Source: an uncultured Roseateles sp.
Lineage (GTDB): Bacteria > Pseudomonadota > Gammaproteobacteria > Burkholderiales > Burkholderiaceae_C
Assembly (NCBI RefSeq): GCF_963422335.1
Contig: NZ_OY729424.1
Coordinates: 4,960,001 to 5,024,000, forward strand
DNA length: 64,000 nucleotides
Reading direction: 5' to 3'
The notes under the pieces are model-generated. The model saw only the letters and a list, made by a program, of their open reading frames with translations, had not been told where the DNA came from and did not search any database. This document shows positions 29,308 to 38,771 of this stretch, piece by piece. Position numbers and translations under genes: made by a program. Numbering within the stretch: position 1 is the stretch's first letter; each line of letters starts with the position of its first letter.

Positions 29308-30402
29308 TCAGGCGGCCGGTTCCAGCAGGGTGTTGGGGTTCAGCCCGGGATAGACCGAGGCCGGGGATTGCAGGGTCAGCGCCGCCAGGGCCAGGCCGCG
29401 CTGGCAGGCCAGGGCCAGGTCTTGCGGCTGCTGGCTCAACGACCAGCACAGGCCGGCGCTGAAGGCATCGCCGGCACCGGTGACATCGACGACCTTGACC
29501 TTGGGTGCGGCCAGGCGCAGCAGCTTGCTGCCGTCGTCCGTGTAGGCCACGCCCTCGGCGCCCAGTGTCACGACCAGGTTCTGCACGCCGCGCGTGCGCA
29601 TCGCTGCGCAGGCCTGGGTCAGCGCGCGCAGGGTCGGCAGCGGCTCGCCGGCCAGCGCTTCCAGCTCATCACGGTTCAGCACCAGCAGGCTCAGGCCGCG
29701 CAGATCCTGCGGCAGGCGCGCCATCTTAGGCGCCGAGACGGCCACCAGCACCAGCGGCGTGGCACCGGTCCGGGCCTCGTCCAGCAGGACCTGCAGCGAG
29801 TCGGCGGGCAGATTCAGATCGGCCACGGTCAGGCTGGCCTGGGCGCGCTGCGGGCGGCAGCTGGCCAAGTAGTCGGGAGTCAGCGCCTCGCACAGGGCCA
29901 TCGCCGCCATGGCCAGCACCATGCTGCCGTTGGCATCGAGCACGGCCGTGTAGCTGCCGGTGGGCTGATCGGCGAGACGCAGGCTGGCGCCGGTGGCGAT
30001 GCCCAGCGCGGCCGCGTGTTCGAGCAAGGCCCGGCCCGCGGCATCGTCGCCGACGGCCGTCAGCAGGCTCACCGGCAGGCCCAGACGGGCCAGGTTCTCG
30101 GCCACATTGCGGGCCACGCCGCCGGGTGTCTCCTGCTGATCGACCGGATTGGAGGTGCCCATCTGCAGCGGCGCAATGCTGGTCAGCTTGCGGTCCACAT
30201 TGGCGCCGCCCAGACAGACCACAGTGCGCGGCGTCGGCAGCACATAGGCCCGGCCCAGCAGCCGCCGCTCACGCGTCAGGCTGGCGATGTGCCCGGCGAC
30301 GGCCGAGCGCGACAGGCCCAGCGTCTCGGCCAGCGCCTGCTGCGAGATGTAGGGGTTGTCGCGAATCAGCTGGTAGAGCTGTTCCTTGCTGCTGTCGGCC
30401 AT
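29308..30402 (-). CDS. psuK: Pseudouridine kinase with N-terminal HTH (PfkB family)
   Basis: A 364-residue PfkB-family kinase. Residues 1-55 form a winged-helix HTH (YISQQALAETLGLSRSAVAG), and the rest is the ribokinase fold with CLGGANVDRKL, GGVARNVAENLARLG and the anion hole DVTGAGDAFSAG. It would phosphorylate pseudouridine to supply PsuG. The fused HTH suggests it also acts as a DNA-binding regulator, perhaps on the two overlapping palindromes just upstream of its own start. First gene of psuK-psuG. Confidence 0.9.
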   Translation of the reverse strand: MADSSKEQLYQLIRDNPYISQQALAETLGLSRSAVAGHIASLTRERRLLGRAYVLPTPRTVVCLGGANVDRKLTSIAPLQMGTSNPVDQQETPGGVARNVAENLARLGLPVSLLTAVGDDAAGRALLEHAAALGIATGASLRLADQPTGSYTAVLDANGSMVLAMAAMALCEALTPDYLASCRPQRAQASLTVADLNLPADSLQVLLDEARTGATPLVLVAVSAPKMARLPQDLRGLSLLVLNRDELEALAGEPLPTLRALTQACAAMRTRGVQNLVVTLGAEGVAYTDDGSKLLRLAAPKVKVVDVTGAGDAFSAGLCWSLSQQPQDLALACQRGLALAALTLQSPASVYPGLNPNTLLEPAA

Positions 30403-30418
30403 GAATCAATCAAACACT

Positions 30419-30432
30419 TGTTTATATAAACA
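30419..30432. promoter_or_regulatory. Perfect 14-bp palindrome upstream of psuK
   Basis: TGTTTATATAAACA is a perfect dyad 16 bp before the psuK start. It is far more AT-rich than its surroundings and could be the operator for the PsuK HTH or overlap the promoter. It shares its last two bases with a second palindrome. Confidence 0.6.
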
Positions 30433-30444
30433 GACAATTGTCTG
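30431..30444. promoter_or_regulatory. Second perfect 14-bp palindrome upstream of psuK
   Basis: CAGACAATTGTCTG is a perfect dyad directly adjoining the first one. Centre-to-centre distance is 12 bp, close to one helical turn, so a dimeric regulator could bind both on the same face. Confidence 0.6.
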
Positions 30445-30546
30445 TATTTGGCGCAGCATAGCACAAGGCCTCATGGCAGCCCTTAACATACCGGCCGGCA
30501 GCCGCAAGGACAAGCGCGCGCCGATTCCATCAACAGGGAGGAAGAG

Positions 30547-31479
30547 ATGAAACAAGCCATCAAGGCATTGCTGCTGACCGCGGCGCTGCTGCTCACCGGC
30601 GCGGCCCGAGCACAGGGCGCGCCCGCCGCCGACGCGCAGCAACAGGCCCGTGCCCAGGTCTGGGCCGAGGCCCGCAAGGCCGCAAAGGACGGCCCGCAGG
30701 ACGTGGCCCTGGCCCAGCAGGCGGTACTGAAGCTGCCGGCGGGCTACAGCTTCATTGCGCAGCCGCACGCCACCCAGCTGCTCAACGCGATGGGCAACCC
30801 GGGCCATGACGAGCGCCTGCAGGGCCTGATCTTTCCGCAGGGGGACGCTGGCTGGTTCATGACCGTGCGCTATGAAGCGGCCGGCTATATCAAGGACGAC
30901 GACGCCAAGGAATGGAAGGCCGACGAGTTGCTGCAAAGCTATCGCGAGGGCACCGAGGCCTCCAACAAGGAGCGCGAGAAGCTGGGCGTGCCGGCGCTCG
31001 AGATCCTGGGCTGGGCCGAGGTGCCGAAGTACGACAGTGCCAGCCACCGGCTGGCCTGGGCGATGTCGTCCCGCGCAAAAGGCAGCACCGCGCAGGACGA
31101 GCAAGGCGTCAACTACAACACCTATGTGCTGGGCCGCGAGGGCTATTTCAGCATGAACCTGGTGACCGATCTCAAGGACCTGCCCGCGCACAAGCCGGCC
31201 GCCACCACCCTGCTGAATGCACTGAACTTCGACGCCGGCAAGACCTATGCCGACTTCAACTCGTCCACCGACAAGGTGGCCGAATACGGCCTGGCCGCGC
31301 TGGTGGTCGGCGTGGCCGCCAAGAAGCTGGGGCTGCTGGCGGTGATACTGGCGTTTGCGGCCAAGTTCGCCAAGATCATCTTCATCGCCGTGATCGCCTT
31401 CGGCGGCGGGCTGATGAAGCTGCTGGGCCGGCGCAAGACCGCAAACGCTGCTGCCACTGACGCCGAAACCAAGGTCTGA
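30547..31479 (+). CDS. DUF2167 membrane-anchored protein
   Basis: A 310-residue protein with signal peptide (LLLTAALLLTGAARA), a periplasmic DUF2167 domain (LKLPAGYSFIAQPHATQLLN, GWFMTVRYEAAGYIKDDDAK, LGWAEVPKYDSASHRLAWAM) and a C-terminal membrane region (about residues 245-295). GGGAGGAAGAG precedes the ATG. It is followed after three bases by an M50 site-2-type protease gene, so the two probably work together in the envelope. The role of DUF2167 is not known. Confidence 0.82.
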   Translation: MKQAIKALLLTAALLLTGAARAQGAPAADAQQQARAQVWAEARKAAKDGPQDVALAQQAVLKLPAGYSFIAQPHATQLLNAMGNPGHDERLQGLIFPQGDAGWFMTVRYEAAGYIKDDDAKEWKADELLQSYREGTEASNKEREKLGVPALEILGWAEVPKYDSASHRLAWAMSSRAKGSTAQDEQGVNYNTYVLGREGYFSMNLVTDLKDLPAHKPAATTLLNALNFDAGKTYADFNSSTDKVAEYGLAALVVGVAAKKLGLLAVILAFAAKFAKIIFIAVIAFGGGLMKLLGRRKTANAAATDAETKV

Positions 31480-31482
31480 GCG

Positions 31483-32217
31483 ATGCTGAAGATCCTGTTG
31501 CTGCTGCTGTCGGGCGCCAAGTTCAGCAAACTGCTGTTCTCGGGCGGCAGCATGCTGATCTCGGTGCTGGCCTATTCGTGGATCTTCGGCTGGCGCTATG
31601 CGGTCGGCTTCGTGGCGCTGCTGTTCGTGCACGAGATGGGCCACTTCATCGCGGCGCGCCAGCGCGGACTCAAGGTCGGCCTGCCGACCTTCATTCCCTT
31701 CATGGGCGCCTGGATCGAACTGATGGACCAGCCGCACAACGCCGAGACCGAGGCCTATGTGGGCCTGGGCGGGCCGCTGCTCGGCACGCTGGGCGCACTG
31801 GCCTGCTACTTCCTGGCGCGCAGCTATGACGCGAACTGGCTGCTGGCGGTGGCCTACGGCGGCTTCTTCCTGAACCTGTTCAACCTGATCCCGCTGTCAC
31901 CGCTGGACGGCGGGCGCATCGTCGCCGTGCTGTCACCGCGGCTGTGGCTGCTCGGTGCGCCGCTGCTGGGTGTGCTGTTCTTTTACACGCACAGCCCGAT
32001 GCTGATACTGATCGCCGTGCTGGCCGCGCCGCAGCTGTGGAAGGCCTTGCGTTTCAACAAGAACAGCCCCGAGGCGGCGGCCTACTACTCGGCGTCCAGC
32101 TCGGTGAAGTGGGAATACGGCCTGTACTACCTGGCGCTGACGGCCTTTCTGGCCGTGATGACGCACGACGTGCATGAGATGCTGCAGGGCGCCCGCGCCA
32201 TCGGCGCCGGCACCTGA
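31483..32217 (+). CDS. M50-type (site-2 protease family) membrane protein
   Basis: A 244-residue polytopic membrane protein. The zinc motif LFVHEMGHFIAARQ is near residues 45-58 and the second catalytic motif NLIPLSPLDGGRI near 130-142, both inside hydrophobic helices, as in site-2 proteases. No PDZ domain is present. It is three bases downstream of the DUF2167 gene, which may be its substrate or partner (inference). Confidence 0.85.
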   Translation: MLKILLLLLSGAKFSKLLFSGGSMLISVLAYSWIFGWRYAVGFVALLFVHEMGHFIAARQRGLKVGLPTFIPFMGAWIELMDQPHNAETEAYVGLGGPLLGTLGALACYFLARSYDANWLLAVAYGGFFLNLFNLIPLSPLDGGRIVAVLSPRLWLLGAPLLGVLFFYTHSPMLILIAVLAAPQLWKALRFNKNSPEAAAYYSASSSVKWEYGLYYLALTAFLAVMTHDVHEMLQGARAIGAGT

Positions 32218-32234
32218 GGCGGCCTACCTCCCGC

Positions 32235-33815
32235 TCATTTGACCGTCACCCAGCGCAGCTCCAGCCAGTTGTCCGGCCGGTGCACGACGCTCACGTTCTG
32301 CCGCATCGCCCAGGGGATGAACTGGCGGTGCAGCGGGATGTGGTGGACCTTGTCGTTGTGCTCGCGGAACACGGCCTTGATCAGCTCCTGGCGCTTGGTC
32401 GGGTCTTCCTCCTTGCTGGAGGCGGCGGCCAGCGCATCGAGCTTGTCGTTGCGGTAGTTGCCATAGTTGTCCGAGCCCAGGCCCTTCTCGCCGCGGTTGC
32501 GGTAGATCGGCGTGAAGGTGGTTTCGGCATCGGTGATGGCGCTGCCCCAGCCCATCATGTACAGCGAGGTGTCGAGCTTCTCCAGCTTAGGGAAATAGGT
32601 GCTGCGCGGCATCGCGTTGACGCGCACCTTCAGTCCCAGCTTGGCCCACATGCTGGACAGTGCCAGACAGATGCGCTCGTCGTTGATGTAGCGGTTGTTG
32701 GGGCAGTCCAGCGTGACCTCGAAGCCCTCGCCATAGCCGGCCTCGGCCAGCAGCTTCTTGGCCGCATCGAGGTCGAAGGGCAGGCGCTTCTCGACCTCGG
32801 CGTCGTTGAAGGTGCCTATGCTGGAGGCCATCACCGCGCCGGTCGGGCTGGCCTGGCCATTCATCAGCCGGGTCTTGATGCTGTCGATGTCGATGGCCTG
32901 GTACAGCGCACGGCGCACGCGGACATCCTTGAACGGATTCTTGCCCTTGACACTGCTGTACAGCAGCTCGTCGCGGGCCTGGTCCATGCCGATGAAGACG
33001 ATGCGATTCTCTATGCCCTCCACCACCTTGACGCCGGGCGTGGCGCGCAGGCGCTCCAGGTCGGCCGGCGGCGGGTCGAGCACGAAGTCCAGCTCGCCCG
33101 AGATCAGGGCGGCGCTGCGCGTCGGTGCGCTCTTGATCGGCGTGAAGACCACGTCCTGCACATTGCCCTCGATCGCGCCCCAGTAGCCGGGGAAGCGCTT
33201 CAGCACCGTCTTCACATCGGGCTGGCGGCTCACCAGCATGAAGGGCCCGGTGCCATTGGCATTGAAGGCGGTGTAGGCCTCTTCCTTGTGCGCATAGTCC
33301 TGCGGCTTGGTGGCCTTGTTCTGCTCGCACCAGGCCCGGCTCATGATCTGGATGCGGTTGATGTGCTGCAGAAAGATCGGGTTGAACTGCTGCATGCGGA
33401 ACTCGACCGTCAAGTCGTCGATCTTGCGCACCTCGCCCAGCGGATTGGAGAACGAGGCGATCTGCGAACTGGGCTGCCGGGCGCGCTCGACCGAGAACAC
33501 CACGTCATCGGCGGTGAAGGGCTTGCCGTCATGGAACTTCACGTTCGGGCGCAGCTTGAAGCGCCACACCAGCGGGCTGATCTGACGCCACTCGGTGGCC
33601 AGTTGCGGCACCAGGCCCAGCTGCTTGTCGCGCGCCACCAGGTACTCGTAGATCTGGCCGTTGACCATATTCGTCAGGCTCTCGTTCTGCGAGTACGGGT
33701 CCATCGTCAGCATGTCGCCCTGGCTGGACCAGCGCAGCGTCTGCGCCTGCAGAGCCGTGGTGCAGGCCAGCAGGCCCGCCAGCATCACATATCGAACAGC
33801 GGCATTTCGTTTCAT
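32235..33815 (-). CDS. ABC transporter periplasmic peptide-binding protein (SBP family 5)
   Basis: A 526-residue exported solute-binding protein: signal peptide up to ALQAQ, then TLRWSSQGDMLTMDPYSQNE, LATEWRQISPLVWRFKLRPN, VKFHDGKPFTADDVVFSVER and later VRRALYQAIDIDSI, all characteristic of the DppA/OppA family. It would capture di- or oligopeptides or nickel/opine-like ligands. No permease or ATPase genes are adjacent. GAGGAT lies six bases upstream of the ATG at 33815. The S9 peptidase gene is 20 bp upstream on the same strand, so peptide cleavage and uptake may be linked. Confidence 0.87.
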   Translation of the reverse strand: MKRNAAVRYVMLAGLLACTTALQAQTLRWSSQGDMLTMDPYSQNESLTNMVNGQIYEYLVARDKQLGLVPQLATEWRQISPLVWRFKLRPNVKFHDGKPFTADDVVFSVERARQPSSQIASFSNPLGEVRKIDDLTVEFRMQQFNPIFLQHINRIQIMSRAWCEQNKATKPQDYAHKEEAYTAFNANGTGPFMLVSRQPDVKTVLKRFPGYWGAIEGNVQDVVFTPIKSAPTRSAALISGELDFVLDPPPADLERLRATPGVKVVEGIENRIVFIGMDQARDELLYSSVKGKNPFKDVRVRRALYQAIDIDSIKTRLMNGQASPTGAVMASSIGTFNDAEVEKRLPFDLDAAKKLLAEAGYGEGFEVTLDCPNNRYINDERICLALSSMWAKLGLKVRVNAMPRSTYFPKLEKLDTSLYMMGWGSAITDAETTFTPIYRNRGEKGLGSDNYGNYRNDKLDALAAASSKEEDPTKRQELIKAVFREHNDKVHHIPLHRQFIPWAMRQNVSVVHRPDNWLELRWVTVK

Positions 33816-33835
33816 CGTTGTATCCTCGTACGGGG

Positions 33836-36466
33836 TCAGGACTTGCTGGCTTCGCGGGCACGGCCCAGGTGCTGCAGGAAAAAGCGTTCGTATTTCTTGT
33901 GCAGTGCCTTGCGGTTGACGGCACCGTCCAGGCCATGTTCGCCATCCGGATCGAGGAACAGCTCGACCAGGCCCTCCTTGCCGCTTTCCAGCAGCGCGCG
34001 GTAGACGTTGACGGTGTCCTGGTACAGCACGTTCGGGTCCTGCATGCCATGCACCAGCAGCAGCGGCTTCTTCAGCCCCTGCGCCAGCGGCAGCAGAGAG
34101 AAGCGCTTCAGCGTGGTCTTGCTGCGCTCGGTCTTGCCCAGGGTGCGGCCGCTGTACCAGCTGTTGTAGTTCTCCCATTCGGTCGGGCCGGCGCCGGCGG
34201 CACCGGCGGCAAACAGGTCGGGGCTGGTGTACATCGTGTACTGCGTCTGGAAGCCGCCGAAGCTCCAGCCGGTCAGGCCCAGGCGCTGCGGGTCCAAGCC
34301 CCAGCCCCGGCTCAGGTGCTTGACCAGATCCTCCAGGTCTTCGGTCTGCGGCTTGCCGGGCTGTTCCCAGTTGGCGTCGCTGAACGCGCGGCCGTAGTTC
34401 GAGTGCCCGCGCGGGTCAACCGCCACCGTCACATAGCCATGCCTGGCGGCCATGTACATGCCGAACAGATAGGCGGTGGACTGAAAGCTGTCGACCTCGA
34501 CCGTATGCCGGTCATTCAAGGGGCCGCCGTACAGGTAGACGATGCCGGGGCGCTGGTCGCCGGCCTTCCAGCCCGGCGGCTTGAAGGCATAGGCCTGGAC
34601 GGCGTCGCCATGGCGGTTCTTGAAACTGAAGCGCTCGGGCCGCAGCAGATCGACCTGGGCCCAGGCCTTGTCATGGCTGTCGGTCAAGGTGCGGATCTGA
34701 GGCTGGGCCTGGGTGGCGTCGATCAGCTTCAGCTCGGGGCGCTGTGCCCAGTTGCCTGCGTTGGCGGCCAGCTTGCGGCCGTCTTCCGAGGCCTGGACGT
34801 TGCGGTGGTAGTCACCGGGCCGGCCCAGCGCCTGCATCGCGCCGCTGGCCAGATCGACGCGGTAGACGTTCATCGCGGCCGGGTCGTCCCTGTTGGAGGC
34901 CAGCAGCAGCGAGCGGCTGTCGGGCGTGAAGCCGATCAGCGCGTGGGCCTCGAAAGCGCCCTTCAGCAAGGCGCGTGCGGTGTGCGCCACGGTGTCGATC
35001 ACATAGGGCTGGCGGTAGCCCTCGTCGTCCAGCACCGCCAGCAAGGTCTTGCCGTCGGGCGTGAAGCGCGGCTCGACCACATTGACCACCTCATGGCCGG
35101 TCTTGTCCTCGCCCTTGCGCTCCAGCACGAGCTCGGGCCTTGCGCTCTCGTCGGCCAGACCGACGTAGATGCGCAACCGGTTCTTCTCTCGCTCCCAGGT
35201 GGCGAAGGTGTAGCGGCTGCCATCCTTGGCCCAGGCGAGCTTGCTCATCTCGAACCAGACATCGCCGCCCGGGTGGGTGAACACGGGCTCAGGCTGGGCG
35301 CTGCTGGCCGGCCCGGCCTTGCGTATGAACAGGGCCAGCGCCAGCTCGGTGCGCTTGTCGTCCGAGACCTCGCGGTCGACCTTCTTGGCGGTGGCGAAGC
35401 GCTCACCGTAGTTCATGATTTCCACCTGCCGGCCCTTGGGCGCTGGCGTGGCCGGCGGCTTGTCGCCGGTGCTCGACGGCGCGCGGGCGATGATGGCGAT
35501 GAAGCGCTGGTCTTCGGTCAGCACGCTGCGCTCGATGCGGTACTTGCGCTCGGCATCATCGGCGTTGATCAGCTCGCGGCTCAGCTGCGTCACGCCACCG
35601 CGGCCGAAGCTGGCTCGCAGCACCTGCTTGTCATCCATGAACACATAGCCGTCGTCTTCCGGCGTGTAGGCGACGATGCGCTCGGCCTTGCCGGTCTGCG
35701 TCAGGCGCTCGATCGCGCCGCTAGCGGCCTGCACGCGGAACAGGTCGCCGCGGTACTGGAAGATCAGCTCATTGGCCTTGTGCGCCCATTGCACCGCGTC
35801 AACGCCGGGGTAGGTGTCGGTGGGTTTGAGCTTGTCGCGCGCGAGCTTCTTCTTCAGCTCGTCGCGCCACTCCCACAGGGCCTTGTCGGCGGACTTGTCC
35901 TTGTCAGCATCGGTCTTGTCGGCCTTGGGCTCATCACCCAGGCGCTCGGCCTCCAGCCTCTTCTGCGCCTCGTCCCTGGCCTTCTTCTCCAGGAACTCCT
36001 TCTTCACCTGCTCCAGCGCCTCGCGCTCCCAGGCGCCCAGATCGACCTTGGCGCCGGCCAGATAGGCGGCCTGGTCCTGCATGCGTGCCTGGTTCAGGGT
36101 GAACTCGCGCTCGCGCTGCTCGGCCTTCTTGCGGAAGCGCTCGATATCCTCGGGCGCGTCATGGGCCTGCATCAGCGCCAGCGAGGTGATGCGCCGGGTC
36201 TGGCCGGTCTGGCTGTCGTACAGATAGAGATCGGTGCCCGCCTCGCCGAACGGGTTCCACAGATAGGCCAGATAGCGCGCGTCAGGGCTGAAGCGCATCT
36301 CCTTGGCCTCGGTACCGCGATAGGGCTTGGCGCGGTACAGCTGCTCCAGCGTCAGGTCCTGAGGCCGCAGCGGTGCGGTGGAGACATCGGGCGTGGCGGC
36401 CTGGCTGCTGCCGAGGACAAGCAGCGTGGTGGTGGCCAGTGCGGCCAGCATGCGGTTCAGGGTCAT
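33836..36466 (-). CDS. S9 family peptidase (dipeptidyl/prolyl oligopeptidase type), secreted
   Basis: An 876-residue exported serine peptidase. Signal peptide (ALATTTLLVLGSSQA), a long beta-propeller region with a Lys/Glu/Asp-rich insertion (about residues 110-220), and a C-terminal alpha/beta hydrolase domain. The nucleophile is in GWSFGGFQTQ, Asp in HGMQDPN and His in GEHGLDG. S9 enzymes release short peptides, often next to proline. ATG at 36466 is used; the only extension is a TTG two codons upstream. It is followed by a peptide-binding protein gene. Confidence 0.88.
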   Translation of the reverse strand: MTLNRMLAALATTTLLVLGSSQAATPDVSTAPLRPQDLTLEQLYRAKPYRGTEAKEMRFSPDARYLAYLWNPFGEAGTDLYLYDSQTGQTRRITSLALMQAHDAPEDIERFRKKAEQREREFTLNQARMQDQAAYLAGAKVDLGAWEREALEQVKKEFLEKKARDEAQKRLEAERLGDEPKADKTDADKDKSADKALWEWRDELKKKLARDKLKPTDTYPGVDAVQWAHKANELIFQYRGDLFRVQAASGAIERLTQTGKAERIVAYTPEDDGYVFMDDKQVLRASFGRGGVTQLSRELINADDAERKYRIERSVLTEDQRFIAIIARAPSSTGDKPPATPAPKGRQVEIMNYGERFATAKKVDREVSDDKRTELALALFIRKAGPASSAQPEPVFTHPGGDVWFEMSKLAWAKDGSRYTFATWEREKNRLRIYVGLADESARPELVLERKGEDKTGHEVVNVVEPRFTPDGKTLLAVLDDEGYRQPYVIDTVAHTARALLKGAFEAHALIGFTPDSRSLLLASNRDDPAAMNVYRVDLASGAMQALGRPGDYHRNVQASEDGRKLAANAGNWAQRPELKLIDATQAQPQIRTLTDSHDKAWAQVDLLRPERFSFKNRHGDAVQAYAFKPPGWKAGDQRPGIVYLYGGPLNDRHTVEVDSFQSTAYLFGMYMAARHGYVTVAVDPRGHSNYGRAFSDANWEQPGKPQTEDLEDLVKHLSRGWGLDPQRLGLTGWSFGGFQTQYTMYTSPDLFAAGAAGAGPTEWENYNSWYSGRTLGKTERSKTTLKRFSLLPLAQGLKKPLLLVHGMQDPNVLYQDTVNVYRALLESGKEGLVELFLDPDGEHGLDGAVNRKALHKKYERFFLQHLGRAREASKS

Positions 36467-36557
36467 GAGCAAGCGCGGGTAGTTGCCGCCGGCGGGCAGC
36501 GAGCCGCGATTCTAGGTGCCGCCTGGCGCCCTCCCGGGCGCCTGCCGCCCAGCTTCC

Positions 36558-37109
36558 TCAGACGATGGCGCGCTGCATCCGGATCTCTTCGATCTTGGCG
36601 CCGCCGATCTCGGTCGTGCGGGCCGAGCCCTTGTCGGCCTTGAAGCCCGCCTGATCGAAGAAGGTCAAGGCACGCTCGTTGCGCCACAGCGTCCACAGGG
36701 TGGCCTTGGTGCAGCCCTCTTCGACCAGGCCGTCGCGCGCGGCTTCCCACAGCGCGGCGCCGACGCCGGTGCCCCAGAGGGCGGGGTTGGCATAGATGGC
36801 CCAGACCTCACCGGTGGTGGCCGGCGTGCCCTTGTCGCGCGAGCGGTCAAAGCCGACGAAACCGACGATCTGGTCGTTCTCGGTGGCCACCAGCACCTGC
36901 GGCTCGCACAGGTCGATGGCTTCGCGCCAGAAAGCCTGGCGTTTCTCGACCGACAGGGATTTGAGATGGTCCTCGGGCACCAGGCCGGCGTAAGCGGCTT
37001 GAGAGGCGGCCACGTGGACCTGGGCAATAGCCTTGGCATCGCGAAGCGTGGCGGGACGAACTTGGTACTGAGACAACTGACGGGACATGAGCGATGAACT
37101 GCTTTGCAT
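36558..37109 (-). CDS. GNAT family N-acetyltransferase
   Basis: A 183-residue protein with the GNAT fold: VRPATLRDAKAIAQVHVAA at the start, VGFVGFDRS (beta 4) and the acetyl-CoA loop region ALWGTGVGAALWEAA (variant of Q/RxxGxG/A), ending in RNERALTFFDQAGFK. The acceptor is unknown. GGAAG precedes the ATG at 37109; an internal ATG at 37088 has no such site. It is located downstream of the chemoreceptor gene on the same strand. Confidence 0.85.
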   Translation of the reverse strand: MQSSSSLMSRQLSQYQVRPATLRDAKAIAQVHVAASQAAYAGLVPEDHLKSLSVEKRQAFWREAIDLCEPQVLVATENDQIVGFVGFDRSRDKGTPATTGEVWAIYANPALWGTGVGAALWEAARDGLVEEGCTKATLWTLWRNERALTFFDQAGFKADKGSARTTEIGGAKIEEIRMQRAIV

Positions 37110-37188
37110 ACGAATCTTCCGGGGAGGCGGGATTGTGCCCTCAAAAGGGGCCGATCCCGCTCCGACCCGGAAATTCCCGGCAAATTCC

Positions 37189-38706
37189 CTAGGCTTGCAA
37201 CTTGAAGCTGGACACCGCCTCGGTCAGCGAAACCGCCTGCTGCTCCAGACTGGAGGCCGCCGCCGCGGCTTCCTCCACCAGCGCCGCATTCTGCTGCGTC
37301 GAGTCATCCATGCGGGCAATCGCCGTGCTGGCCTCGCCGATGCCGGTGGCCTGCTCCCGGGACGCTTCCGAGATCTCGGCAATGATGTCGCCGACACGCT
37401 GCACCGAGCTGACGATCTCGCGCATCGTGCTGCCGGCCCGCTCGACCAGGGCCGAGCCGTGCTCGACCTGCTCCACCGAGGCCTTGATCAGCGAGCTGAT
37501 CTCCTTGGCCGCCTGGGCCGAACGCTGGGCCAGGCTGCGCACTTCGCTGGCCACCACGGCAAAGCCGCGACCCTGCTCGCCAGCGCGGGCCGCTTCCACT
37601 GCCGCGTTCAGCGCCAGGATATTGGTCTGGAAGGCAATGCCGTCGATCACACCGATGATGTCGGCAATCTTCTTCGACGAGGTCGAGATCGTGCCCATGG
37701 TCTGTATCACCTCGCCAACCACCTCACCGCCCTGGGTGGCCACGGTCGAGGCCGAGCTGGCAAGCTGATTGGCCATGCGCGCGCTTTCGGCGTTCTGCTG
37801 CACGGTCGAGGTGATCTTCTCCATGCTGCTGGCGGTGCGCGCCAGCGACGAGGCCTGCTCCTCGGTGCGCACCGACAGATTCATGTTTCCGGCAGCAATC
37901 TCGCGCGAGGCATCGGTGATCTGGAAGGTGCTGGTGCGCACGCCCGAGACCATGCTGCGCAGGCCCTCGGTCATGGCATGGACGGCGGCCAGCAGGCTGG
38001 TTTCGTCACCCGGGGTGAGCTCTATCTTCTGCGACAGATCGCCCAGGGCCATGGCACGCATCGCCTCGCGGGCATATTCGGGCTCGCCGCCGAGCTGGCT
38101 CCAGACGCTGCCGATCACCAGCCAGGACGCGATGCCCAGCACGGCCACCACCACCGCACCGCTGATCAGGGTGGCGTAGAGGCTGGCGCGCACGCCGCTC
38201 TCGGCACCGCTGAGGCTCTCCGAGAACTCCGCCTGCGCCTTGGCCTGCTCCTTCTTCAGCCTCTCTTCCAGCGTCTTCTGCGCCGCCTGCATCTTGGGCA
38301 CCGATGCCGCGCCATCACCCTGCTTGACACCCAGGAACAGCTGCGCCGTGTCCAGGGCGGACGCGTAATAGGCCTCGAAGTCCTGCGTCAGGGCCTTGCC
38401 CTCGACCGCATGAGCCGGCAGGGCGACCACACGGGCCAGCGTCTTGCGGATATTGACCGCGCGCTCATTGGCCTCGTCGAGGCGCTTCTTCTCGCCCTCG
38501 GCCACCGCGCTCTGTATCGTGCCCGACAGGGCCTCCAGCTGGCTGCCCATCTGCGTGGTCGCGTCCAGATAGGGATAGCTGCTGTGGCCCACGTCCTTGA
38601 TCGTGCTCATCGTGCTCAGCGACGACATCAGCACCACCACAATGCCCAGCGCGAATATCACCGTGGCGACAATGGGCAGGGCCCAGATTTTCATGCGGAC
38701 GCTCAT
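37189..38706 (-). CDS. Methyl-accepting chemotaxis protein linked to a porin and binding protein
   Basis: A 505-residue chemoreceptor with first membrane segment near 8-28, a ~160-residue helical periplasmic domain, a second segment (ATLISGAVVVAVLGIASWLV), HAMP and signalling domain (tip IDGIAFQTNILALNAAVEAA). The ribosome-binding site AAGGAGGT is the strongest near any receptor in the window. It is the third gene of a leftward set: porin, small periplasmic binding protein, receptor, with gaps of 15 and 65 bp. This suggests that the receptor reads a ligand delivered by its neighbours (inference). Confidence 0.91.
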   Translation of the reverse strand: MSVRMKIWALPIVATVIFALGIVVVLMSSLSTMSTIKDVGHSSYPYLDATTQMGSQLEALSGTIQSAVAEGEKKRLDEANERAVNIRKTLARVVALPAHAVEGKALTQDFEAYYASALDTAQLFLGVKQGDGAASVPKMQAAQKTLEERLKKEQAKAQAEFSESLSGAESGVRASLYATLISGAVVVAVLGIASWLVIGSVWSQLGGEPEYAREAMRAMALGDLSQKIELTPGDETSLLAAVHAMTEGLRSMVSGVRTSTFQITDASREIAAGNMNLSVRTEEQASSLARTASSMEKITSTVQQNAESARMANQLASSASTVATQGGEVVGEVIQTMGTISTSSKKIADIIGVIDGIAFQTNILALNAAVEAARAGEQGRGFAVVASEVRSLAQRSAQAAKEISSLIKASVEQVEHGSALVERAGSTMREIVSSVQRVGDIIAEISEASREQATGIGEASTAIARMDDSTQQNAALVEEAAAAASSLEQQAVSLTEAVSSFKLQA

Positions 38707-38771
38707 GCTGCACCTCCTTGTTGTGATCGTGCCCCGGCACTGCCGGGGCCTGCCTCAAAGGGCGTGCTGGT

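Noticed and set aside
33818..36643. A 941-codon open frame antisense to the S9 peptidase
   Set aside because: Low-complexity shadow; the opposite strand has a signal peptide and intact catalytic triad motifs.
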